Shown in pieces: positions 55,521 to 64,000 of a stretch of DNA of 64,000 nt (positions are counted from its first letter, which is position 1; each line of letters starts with the position of its first letter). The stretch is from positions 25,562,201 to 25,626,200 of the forward strand of contig CM069589.1 in assembly GCA_035771175.1 (NCBI GenBank), written 5' to 3'. This stretch comes from Paratinospora sagittata (taxonomy: Eukaryota; Streptophyta; Magnoliopsida; Ranunculales; Menispermaceae). A program made the translations under genes and the position numbers. The notes beneath the pieces were generated by a model. The model ran no database searches. It saw only the letters and a program-made list of their open reading frames with translations, and was not told the origin of the DNA.

Positions 55521-57740
55521 CTAAGTTTAAAATTCGTAAAAAGATAAAAGCTTTATGATATTATGATTGATTGTATGGGTATACATATGGGTATACATAT
55601 GGGTAGTCATCTTATGTCGAGCCTAATTCAATATGTTATCTTGACTGAGAATCATCTGCGATGATGAATTCTAGATTGGGATAAGAATAGTTAAGATTAA
55701 CAATGGAAATTGCTGGAAGGCTGAAAGAAAAATAACTGAATGTAATCTAGTGATAATAAATTTCATAGCGTATATATGGCTAATAACTACCCAACAACAA
55801 CGAAATGCACAGCTTATGAGCTTGTGGCAAAGTTGTAATGTGAGAAAGAAAGAGGCTACCGTGATATGGCTTGAACCATTGATAGCTCCAGAGGTGGATG
55901 CGAATGATGTGAGGACGTCTGTAAACACATATATAGTTGAGACTGAAGTCAAATAAACTAAATAGAAGGTCTCAATAATATGCCAGATGAAATGAAAAAA
56001 TGTGAAAAGTATGGAAACTTTCAGGAGAAGAGACTCTCCTATCTTAACTGGCAGTCTGATAGTAGACGGAATAAAGAATTTGCGACTTTGAGTGGAGACC
56101 ATCTTAAAGAATGATTAAGTCTCTGCAAATGATAAAGCACGTTAGCTAAGTTTAAGCTAACTGATGATAAGAGATAATAGAAAATTGGGTTAAGGACTCC
56201 TGAGATGATTAAGACATGAGATTAATGAAAAAAGCTATTTTATAAGGGCTTCCATCATGCTGACATTGATTTAAGGCATGAAAAAGTTTATCTTGTTAAG
56301 ATGTAGTGACATGTCTAACCATAAAGACAAACATGAATTAGACTGGTATAGTTTATTTTTGGAATGATCACTATGGATATTCTGAGACTAATAAGGATCT
56401 AGATTAAATTTTGGAATCCTATACGGCAGGTTTGATAATTGTTGCGTTATAACTATATGTGCAAGTTGTTAGGCGGACTATAACTTTCGAGTCAGCCAAA
56501 GCTGCAGTGAAATTGTTAATCCCAGCAATAGTGAGATAGCTTGCACTGTCATTAGAAGCCGAGTCATCAACACCAGTTTTAGGTAAAAGAAGAAATAAGT
56601 AATGTAAGGAAATGTTGGGGGCAATAATATGAAATTGAAGATAAGTGAAACATTGAGTAAGGTTGAGATGTTGGCAGTATTGGGTCAGGTACTAACCCAA
56701 TAAAAATGGGAAAAAGAAAAGTGATGTCAACGAATTATGAAAACCAGAATTGGTTTCCATTGCCTGAGCAGGAGTATCTCGACCTATGATTGTCGATTAT
56801 CAATCTGAAAAAAAAAAAAAAAACACGAGATGTGTTAATCTCCAGTTAGTTGATATGGACTGCTCTAGTAAATTTTATCAATGTGACTTCCAGATTTTAG
56901 AGAATAAATTAAAGTAAATACAAGACCAGATCCAAAGATGAGTAAGACGTTGATAACAGGTATGATCAATATTTGGTGTCTATTCTGATGTATTGTTGGA
57001 TCTACTTGGTCCTTTACCTCTGGTGATATGGTAGACAGATTGTATAAGCTTCTGTTATCATTGATTGTGCGTATGCCTACAGGAGAACGAATCTACCTTG
57101 ATATGGTCAGCAAATATTATGTGGAATACATATGGGGGTCATCAAGTATTTATGGACTTTAGAATAGGAAATGTTGGAAGTGGATGCTTTGTTGGGTATG
57201 ATTGGCTGGCTACCTCTTATGTCAGGTGGAGCGTCTATCTGAAAAGAAGTAATATGTTGAATGAGTGGAAAATTCTCATTTTGAATCTCGAGAAATTTAT
57301 ACCCTCAAAATCTTCTATTTAAGATAAGATGGTTATTGACGAGGAAACGGAGCATATGGCTAGGACAAAGCCATTTAGAGTAATGTCATAAGGCATGCAG
57401 TTGATTAAAATTCCTGTGGTGAACAGGTATAGTGGAGTATTCTCTGATGAATTATGAAACTTGCTACCTAGACAGGAGATTGATAGCACATAAAACTGAT
57501 GCCAGTATAATATGTATCTTCATTCCTTCATGAGAAATTGTGAGAATTTAAGGTGTCGGTAAATGTGTTAATGAGCAAAAGATTTATTATCCTTGATATG
57601 TCACCTTGGCGAGCAATTATGATAATATGGAAAAGAGGTATAGTGAAATATGTTTAAGTATGAAATAACTGAGTAGGGTAACAATAAAGAATGAATATTC
57701 TTTACCATGGATAGATGGTCGAATTCGATTAACTAAATAG
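55521..57740 (+). pseudogene. Broken gag-protease region of the Tekay-type element
   Basis: Stops and frameshifts are too dense for a continuous reading. Short frames include TTQQQRNAQLMSLWQSCNV, WLEPLIAPEVDANDV and, near 57065-57300, GHQVFMDFRIGNV, WSVYLKRSNMLNE. I can place it as gag/protease only by position between PBS and RT. Individual domains are not claimed. The minus-strand ORF 55671-56102 is a shadow. Confidence 0.5.
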
Positions 57741-58700
57741 TGCCAATTTTTTTTTAAGATCATTTTGAGATCTAGGCACCATCAGTTAAGAATTCGAGAA
57801 AAGGATGTAATGCAGACTGTTTTAAGACAAGATATGAATATTATAAAATTTTGGTAACCTTGATTAACGTGTCAATCATGTTTCTAGGATTGATGCAGTG
57901 GGTATATGAACCATATCGTGATTATCACATAGTCTTTGATGCTGATATATGAACTTGTCCCAAGAAAAATGAGAGGAGCATGAATAGCACCTCGAAATTA
58001 TCTTGTAGTCACTGGGAGAGCACCGATTGAGTGCCAAGCTTGGTGAATATGAGTTTTTAATATAATTGAGATGAGAATTTTTGGATCACATGACCAATTT
58101 AAATAGTATCTGTAAGGATGCTACGAAGGTCAAAGTGATCATAGTACTGTGAAAATTGATGTCAATGATGGAAATCAGAAGTTCTCTGGTATTAATTGTA
58201 TGTTATAGAAAGTGCGTGGAAAGATCCTTGAAGCTATCTGTTCCACTCACGAAACTAAGCCAGATAAATGCTATAAAATGTGTGGACCGTTGTGCATGGG
58301 GAAGCTCTCACAGTATTAAATGTTGTGACTAGTTTGAGAACCTGGAAGTAATTGTGATTGATGAACACGTCCAGATCTGGATTTTGCATTGATACAAAAG
58401 GATAGGTTAATTACTTGTGCCTTCAGATATTTGGTAGTGCACGAGAATAACTATCGTAAGAGTGAAGAGAAATTTATTGGTAGTTATTTTGAAATGATGA
58501 GAGTTTTTCCTCTATAATAAAAATGTTACATTATCTTCAGATTTTTAGTCTGAAGTAATTATTTGAACAAAAAAAAAAATGAATATGAGGTAATAAATGT
58601 GGCAAGAATTCCCGAAGGATTTGATTTTATATTGAATTATTATCCTGGGAAAGGCCAATATGTTGTTGAGGCATTGAGCAGGAAACAGACTGAAACTGGA
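57741..58700 (+). pseudogene. Broken RT and RNase H of the Tekay-type element
   Basis: Over shifting frames the chromovirus order can be followed: HEWHLEIIL, HRLSAKLGEYEFL, FLDHM (normally EHLRIVL, LYAKFSKCEFW, FLGHV). Then come VPLTKLSQINAIKC and, near 58600-58680, FPKDFDFILNYYPGKGQYVV, EALSRKQTE (normally YHPGKANVVADALSRK). The catalytic YVDD region cannot be read. Confidence 0.7.
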
Positions 58701-59817
58701 GTAGTATCTATCAGTGAGGCCATAAATGGAGATTGTTTGTGAGTGAGAGTTACAGTTATGAGTGTACTCTCTGTTACTCCATGTGTTGATATTTGTACTC
58801 GAATGCATGTTCAGCTGATTGATACTCATATTCAGAGAGTAAGATTTATGATGAGACGAGTATGATATCAGTATGAAAGATTATGGACTTGGTAAGATAA
58901 ATTGTGTCAAATGAAGATGGGATTCCAATGGTATCTATTGGGTTATGGGTAGAAATGATACCAGTTGGATAACCATTATTAGTGGACTGGTAAGTCTATA
59001 TATTCTTCTAATGAACACCAGAATTCTATTGATAGACTGAGCAGATTGTATATGTGTGAGATAGAGAGATTTGATGGGAGTACTAAGATATTTTTCATGT
59101 CGGATTAAGATCCGAAGATTGTGTCGAGATCTGATATATGATGCAGACTCGTATTGGTACTCATCTCCTTCTCAGTGTGATATGTACTCTCAGACTGGTT
59201 GACAGACTGAGAGAGTGACTTTGATGCTTGCGAGCATGCTCGGGTCTGGTATACGTGAATTTTGGTGAACGTTGGAAGGAATACTTTATGTGTGTAAACT
59301 TATGTGTATAAGCAACTATGATAATAGCATAACGATGGCACTTGATAATAAGCCTTATAGATCTCCAACTTGTTGATTTGAAAGTATGGAGTTATTGTTC
59401 TTGGTGCCACAGGATATTATTAACTACACAAGGTTGTTATATTGTGACTGACTAAATTTTGTTAAGGGTAAAAAGCCAAATGAGATTTGGAATAAAAAGG
59501 AAGCTCGCACCGCGATTTGTTGAACCAGTAGAAATCCTTGATAGGGTAGGTCCATTGGCTTACCGATTTGCTCTACTGTCACAGTTAATAGGTGTCCATA
59601 ATAGTTTCTATATATTGATGTTGAGGAAATGTCATTCAGATTCCATATATGTTATGGCTATAACTCACCTCTAAGTTGGGGAGGATACCACGTATCACGA
59701 AGAGCAAACATGGGAGCTGAAATATAAAATGCGGGAGCAGTTTTCTGGGATTGAGTATCACTTGAGGAATTCTTTGATTCTAAATTTCGAGGACGAAATT
59801 CCTTAAGTTGGGGAGAT
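58701..59817 (+). pseudogene. Broken integrase, C-terminal region and PPT
   Basis: The integrase core is traceable at 59040-59230 (RLSRLYMCEIERFDGSTKIF, FMSD stop DPKIVSR, normally SDRDPKFTSR). Open frame 59459-59674 gives MRFGIKRKLAPRFVEPVEIL, DRVGPLAYRFALL, the GPF/Y module typical of chromoviruses. Next come EEQTWELKYKMREQF and LNFEDEIP, corresponding to the usual ATWELE...NFEDE end. TAAGTTGGGGAGA at 59804-59816 is the PPT. Confidence 0.75.
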
Positions 59818-62112
59818 TGTAACACCCCGTAAATTTTAATGAAATACATACGTTGAAGTACGCGTATATCGAGATGTATAATACACGTATTTTATACGTA
59901 TGAGCTAAATATACACGTGATAATTGATACGTATGCGCTAAAAATACGCGTGTATGATTAGTAAATAAATAAAATTATGAAATGAAGATGATACATATGA
60001 GATCATCCTATCAAAAAAATGAAGTTGAATTAAATTGATTAATTTATGGAGTTGGTTAATTAAAAATGTGGATTGGATTATGATTGAATGAATTTAATGA
60101 AATTTGATGGAGGAGTTGGTTAATAAAGGGAGTCTAGAAGCATGGAATCAAGATATTTTTTTACACTTATCTTTTAATCTCTTCCTTATCAACTCTCTCC
60201 CACCGACGTCCAACAACAAAAAACAAAATAAAAAAAAAAAGAGAATAAAAAAATAAAGAAGAGAGATAGTGGAGTTGTAAAAGAAAGAATAAAAAAAAAA
60301 ATATAATACAATCAAGATCTCTTATCTGTTTCCAACGTGTTACAAGAGAAATAAGAAAAAAAAATAAGAAGGAAAAGAATGAGAAAGAAGTTTCAGGGAA
60401 AGAAAGAACCAGAGAGAAGAAGGCGGAGAAGAAGAAAAAGGGGAACGCAGGATTCGCGTCCAATCGGGCCTCGCGGTAAGTGATTTTCACGCTATTTCTT
60501 CGTGAAATTATTATCTAAGCTAGATGTAACGATTCTAGCGGACTAATTTTGACTGTGGGAGCCGTTTTGCGGCGTTTTGACAAATTGGAGTTTTGACCCC
60601 AACGTGAATAAAAACCCGCTAGGAAGGTAGAAAAATGCTCCCTGGACTGTTAGAAACCCGAATATGTGGTTAGATTCAATTTCATGATTTTTGGAGACCA
60701 TTTGACAATTTTAATACAAATTACATCTTTCGGATGAATAGAAAAAAAAAATAGTGAATAGTGAATAGTAAATGGTGAATAGTAATAGTAAATAGTGAAT
60801 AGTGAATAGTGAATAGTAAAAAAATGAATAGTACGGTAAACAGTGAGTTGATATTTTAGTAGCTACCGAAATGGTAAATGATGATTCTCATGATAATCTA
60901 TGGTCATTTCAGTGTTTAAATTGAGAGCTTAAGGGCATGGATAAACGCTCTTGAGGAAGCAACATTGTTGCTTGATTTTAGAGAAACTCGTGTAACCACT
61001 GTGAGTATAGTTTTCTTGATTTGGTTCTTGTATGACATTATACTTATATAAAATGTTTGATTATATGCATGATAGCTTTATAGATAATGCATTGAGTTTT
61101 ATGAATCATGCAAACTGATTTTAGCAATTGGAGTTTGTAATGATGAGGTTTTGCGAGTCCTCATCGTCATTTCGTTAGGCACTAGACCCGAATGAGGTTT
61201 TGCGAGTCCTCATTGGTAGTAGGTCTGTCCTAACAAGGGTTGAGATCCTTGAAATGACTGTGAATTGGGTAATGAGAGGTTGTGGCTACCTTGTAACGGC
61301 CATACAAGGGTTAGACCCGCTCTCTTGCCTTGCGGAGGAAGGAGATTGTGCATTGTGGTATTGAAAATCATGCAATTTATGTTGTTGACATGTATAATAT
61401 ATTCGTTGAATGATGCATGTGTTGAATAAGTATTTGAAATGATTTTAAATGTCTTTTTTCTCTAAGTTTATATAATTGCCATCTCAAGAACTATATTCAC
61501 TAAGCTGTTGTTTGCTCACCCCATTTCCTCCAATATTTCAGGTATTGAGTCGAAGGGAAAAGGAAACTCCGTGAGTGAGTCTGGTATGTGTATGTCTGCT
61601 TGGAGAAAATAGCTTTTGTTATTTTGATATGTAAAATTATCACACATTATAGATATATGTATTATCATCTAGATGGGATGTGTGGGCATATATTTATATT
61701 GGATGAGGAAATGATAATTTGATGTGTGAATGAATGGAATGGTTATGGGATTTGATTTGTGGTATATAAAAAAAAAAAAATTTATTGTACATTTTGGGAA
61801 GGTTTGTGAGAGTACGTGAAGGCTGACAGTGTATTATATATTGTATATGGATATGTACAGTGTGGCTCAGTGGCTACTCAGATTGCGAAATCAAACCTTA
61901 TGAGGTTGTGAGTTCGAATCTGGGGGAGGCCCTGCACTATTCATGAGTGAATAGTGTGGACAAATGATCCCGGGGGTACTAGCGCTGCGGTGTGCTGTGT
62001 ACTGGGATGTGACAATATTATGTGGTATATAATGGCTGGCGTTCGCTCCCGCTGCGGTGGGAGTGCGCCCGCGTCTGGGTAGAATGTCCTGCGGTGCATT
62101 CCAGGCGTGACA
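59818..62112 (+). repeat. 3' LTR of the Tekay-type element
   Basis: Nearly identical to the 5' LTR until about 61860. After that the 54-bp terminal part of the 5' LTR is replaced by about 250 bp: a SINE-like sequence and a GC-rich stretch (62035-62110) ending GCGTGACA. The outer boundary is secured by the TATTG duplication. Confidence 0.85.
61861..62022 (+). mobile_element. tRNA-derived SINE in the 3' LTR
   Basis: TGGCTCAGTGG at 61863 fits the RNA polymerase III A box. GAGTTCGAATCTG at about 61910-61922 fits the B box, 46 bp downstream, the tRNA-like spacing. The head is not a functional tRNA, since no cloverleaf or anticodon stem closes cleanly. The body contains CTATTCATGAGTGAATAG, a perfect hairpin (about 61936-61953), and ends near GTGACAATATTATG. 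There is no obvious poly-A tail or target duplication, so the exact ends and the insertion mode are uncertain. Confidence 0.6.
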
Positions 62113-62352
62113 TATTGTGATTAGAACGTGAAACTATTACTCTACAGCACTTAGATTCTAAACAAGAATTACAACCATGAAGCTCTTGAATCTTTGTGCA
62201 ATGTTGTTTCATGCACATGTTTTCACAGTATAGTTGAATCAATCTGATATAGCTAGTTTGCACTGAAACAACTATGTCAAAGGGATTAGTAATCACAAGT
62301 ATGTTGTTTGTAATCATCAGAACAAAGCAGGGTGAGAGTCGTTACATCAACA

Positions 62353-64000
62353 AGATGTACTTGGGAGTTGCATCACTGAGGTACATATGGAATCCACATC
62401 GAAAAACCCATTGGAGAGATGTATTGTCAATTCGGTTGCTCGAGATGTGGTGGTGAATGATGATGTCCAGCACTATGTATTGGCTCTTGAAGCACCTTCT
62501 TTCGAACCTTCTCAAGCCAAAGGGGAAAGCATGGATGATTCTTCTTCAACAAAAGTGAGTGAACCTACACTGGAATTGAAGCCATTACCGAAGCATCTTC
62601 GGTATGCATTTTTGGGAGAAAAATCTACATATCCAATTATTATATCCTCATCTTTGTCTCAAGTTGAAGAAGAGAAGTTGTTGCGTATTCTAATAGAGCA
62701 TAAATCGGTTTTGAGGGGGACTATTTCGGACGTCAAAGGCATTAGCCCATCTATTTGCATGAACAAGATATTGATGGAGGAGTCTTACAAGTCGTCTAAT
62801 GAGCATCAAAGAAGGTTAAATCCAGCTATGAAAGAGGTGGTCCGAGCTAAAATTTTGAAATGGCTCAAAGCAAGGATTATATATGTTATTTTGGATAGTT
62901 CTTGGGTGAGTCTGTTCAAGTGGTGCCAAAGAAAGGTGGGATCACAGTGGTAAAGAATGAAGATGATGAACTTATCTCTACAAGGACCGTCATGGGATGA
63001 CGAGTGTGCATTAATTATCGAAAGTTCAACAAGGCCACAAGGAAAGATTATTTTCCCCTTCCTTTTATTGATCAAATGTTGGACCGGTTAACGGACTTTC
63101 AATACTATTGTTTTCTAGATGGTTATTCGGGGTACCATCAAATTGTTATTGCCCCGGAAGACCAAGAGAAGACAACTTTCACATGCCCATATGATATGTT
63201 GCTTTCTGAAGAATGTCTTTTGGTTTATGCAATACTCTGGCCACTTTCCAAAGTTGTATGATGGCTATCTTTTCAGACATGGCGGAAGAGATTATGGAAG
63301 TTTTCATGGATGATTTTTCAGTTTTTAGTTCTTTTTATGAGCAATGTTTGAACAATCTTTCTCTAGTATTGAAGCGATGTGAAGAAACTAATTTGGTCTT
63401 AAATTGGGAGAAATGTCACTTCATGGTTCAAGAAGGAATTGTCCTTGGGCACCGGGTATCCTCCAAAGGACTTGAAGTTGATAGGGCCAAGATAGTTGCA
63501 ATTGAAAAGCTTCCACACCCAAAGAATGTTAAAGGTATAAGTAGTTTCTTAGGCCATACCGGCTTTTATTGGAGATTTATAAAGGATTTTTTTAAGATCA
63601 CTAAGCCTCTTTGCAATCTCCTAGAAAATGATGCTCCTTTTAATTTCAATGAGGAGTCTGTGCTAGCTTTTGAGTTAATAAAGAAGGCCTTGATTTCAGC
63701 ACCTATCATGGTGGTACCAAATCAGAAGCAATCATTTGAGATTATATGCGATGCAATTGATTATGCAATCGATGTCGTACTTGGCCAGCGACATGGCAAG
63801 ATGATCCGGGTTATTTATTATGCTAGTCGTACTCTTGATAGGGCTCAACAAAACTATATGACAACCGAGAAAGAGTTGTTAGCGATGGTGTTTGCTTGTG
63901 ATACGTTTCAGTCTTATATTATTAGGTCCAAGGTAATTGTGTATATCGACTATGTTGTTATTCGCTATTTGTTTGAGAAAAAAGATGTCAAACCTCGATT
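62353..64000 (+). pseudogene. Athila-3 RT and RNase H (3' side continues off window)
   Basis: Starts with the protease-RT linker: CIVNSVARDVVVNDDVQHYV, LELKPLPKHLRYAFLGEKST and the N-terminal RT block LNPAMKEVVRAKILKWL. RT continues in other frames: NYRKFNKATRKDYFPLPFID, CFLDGYSGYHQIVIAPEDQE, KTTFTCP, a frameshift near 63200, VFMDDFSVF (FMDD catalytic box, about 63300-63326), NWEKCHFMVQEGIVLGH, SFLGHTGFYWRFIKD. RNase H reads DAIDYAIDVVLGQRH, ASRTLDRAQQNYMTTEKELL and RYLFEKKDVKPR. A stop at 62951, one at 62998 and the shift near 63200 break it. Confidence 0.85.

Larger units (their letters stand above)
53368..62112 (+). mobile_element. Tekay-type Ty3/gypsy element, complete but pol-dead
   Basis: LTRs 53368-55504 and 59818-62112 (TGTAACACCCCG...GACA) are flanked by a perfect duplication TATTG (53363-53367, 62113-62117). 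The host copia LTR rejoins exactly. The internal 4.3 kb has a Met-tRNA PBS, heavily broken gag/pol, a chromovirus-type 3' end and PPT. The two LTRs are nearly identical by eye for about 2 kb except for a minisatellite and the last roughly 250 bp, whereas pol carries dozens of stops. The copy is therefore young but was defective before it moved. Confidence 0.9.
51300..62352 (-). mobile_element. Solo SIRE-like copia LTR (B family), split by Tekay-type element
   Basis: Parts 51300-53367 and 62113-62352 rejoin into a 2.3-kb minus-strand LTR. It begins TGTTATCCCAGTATTATAAT and ends GTTACATCAACA. It is flanked by AGCTG (51295-51299) and AGATG (62353-62357), a duplication with one change. The Athila-3 frame rejoins across it (QRIAV then LGSCI). 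It contains CAACTTACGGGAGTGACTAG-type repeats (51530-51720), a minus-strand TATA (TATTTATAG, 52612-52620) and a GAACGCGTTCC array (52685-52995). No internal copia region is present, so it is solo. Confidence 0.9.
46048..64000 (+). mobile_element. Athila-3, split by nested insertions, continues past window
   Basis: A Ty3/gypsy Athila element: 5' LTR, tRNA-Asp PBS, gag-protease and RT/RNase H in order. A solo LTR lies in gag (48271-49804) and a solo copia LTR with a complete nested element lies between protease and RT (51300-62352). When the inserts and one target duplication each are removed, the reading frames rejoin exactly at both sites, which confirms the boundaries. Integrase and the 3' LTR lie beyond 64000. 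Confidence 0.9.

Noticed and set aside
55671..56102. 143-codon minus-strand ORF with hydrophobic stretches
   Set aside because: It is antisense to the decayed gag region of the Tekay-type element; hydrophobic bias is expected from the complement of Lys/Glu codons.
61861..61940. tRNA gene suggested by A and B boxes
   Set aside because: No closed acceptor or anticodon stem can be drawn, and the sequence continues as a longer SINE-like unit within an LTR.

Overview
The window is repeat-rich plant nuclear DNA, most likely from a eudicot with a large genome. The evidence is layer upon layer of plant LTR retrotransposons (Athila, Tat-type and Tekay-type Ty3/gypsy; SIRE/Maximus-type Ty1/copia), a tRNA-derived SINE, and fragments of two plant genes (F-box/kelch and a plastid ABC1-like kinase). 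I found no intact host gene, no rRNA or tRNA gene, no CRISPR array and no prokaryotic feature. Species cannot be assigned. The + strand of the window is the reference for all orientations. | Layout. (1) 1-10308: the 3' end of a minus-strand SIRE-like copia element (LTR 1-745, internal tail 746-1459) abuts a minus-strand Athila element. That element's 3' LTR (1460-8089) was split by a plus-strand, gag-only Tat-type element (1656-6843, TSD AAAAT) carrying a 64-bp tandem array. The Athila 3' region and integrase tail follow (8090-10308). (2) 10309-14030: a truncated minus-strand copia LTR, then about 2.4 kb of LTR-like DNA holding a fused F-box/kelch plus ABC1K8 gene fragment, then a truncated plus-strand copia LTR. 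(3) 14031-19681: Athila-2 (+), 5'-truncated, with RT, RNase H, integrase, a 345-codon envelope-position ORF and part of the 3' LTR. (4) 19682-24486: a minus-strand copia LTR containing a 2.7-kb solo Tekay-type LTR (20295-23007, TSD CAAGA). (5) 24487-29697: a degraded copia pol (+) whose RT is interrupted by a fold-back Athila-like element (26426-28378, TSD CCTTT) with U3 ends on both sides. (6) 29698-42334: Athila-type LTR fragments (-), a minus-strand copia LTR (30905-41145) and, nested in it, a complete pol-less copia element (30981-38575, TSD ATACA). (7) 42335-46047: remains of an ORF of unknown retroelement type, split by another copia LTR. (8) 46048-64000: Athila-3 (+), with 5' LTR, PBS, gag and protease. 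Its gag is hit by a solo Athila-type LTR (48271-49804, TSD TGAAG). It is then split by a solo copia LTR (51300-62352), which itself contains a complete Tekay-type element (53368-62112, TSD TATTG) whose 3' LTR appears to carry a SINE. Athila-3 RT resumes at 62353 and runs off the window. | How it fits together. No cellular pathway is encoded. The window is an insertion stratigraphy whose order can be read from exact target-site duplications. Non-autonomous elements are prominent: a gag-only Tat element, a gag plus ORF2 copia element, a Tekay element with near-identical LTRs but a dead pol, and a fold-back LTR. The LTRs also carry arrays of short, locally palindromic motifs that are conserved in architecture but not in sequence between copia subfamilies. 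The most unusual items are the U3-to-U3 fold-back element, the hairpin arrays of the copia LTRs, the seven-unit higher-order array in the Tat element, and the internal TATA/hairpin segment that replaces pol in the 30981-38575 element.
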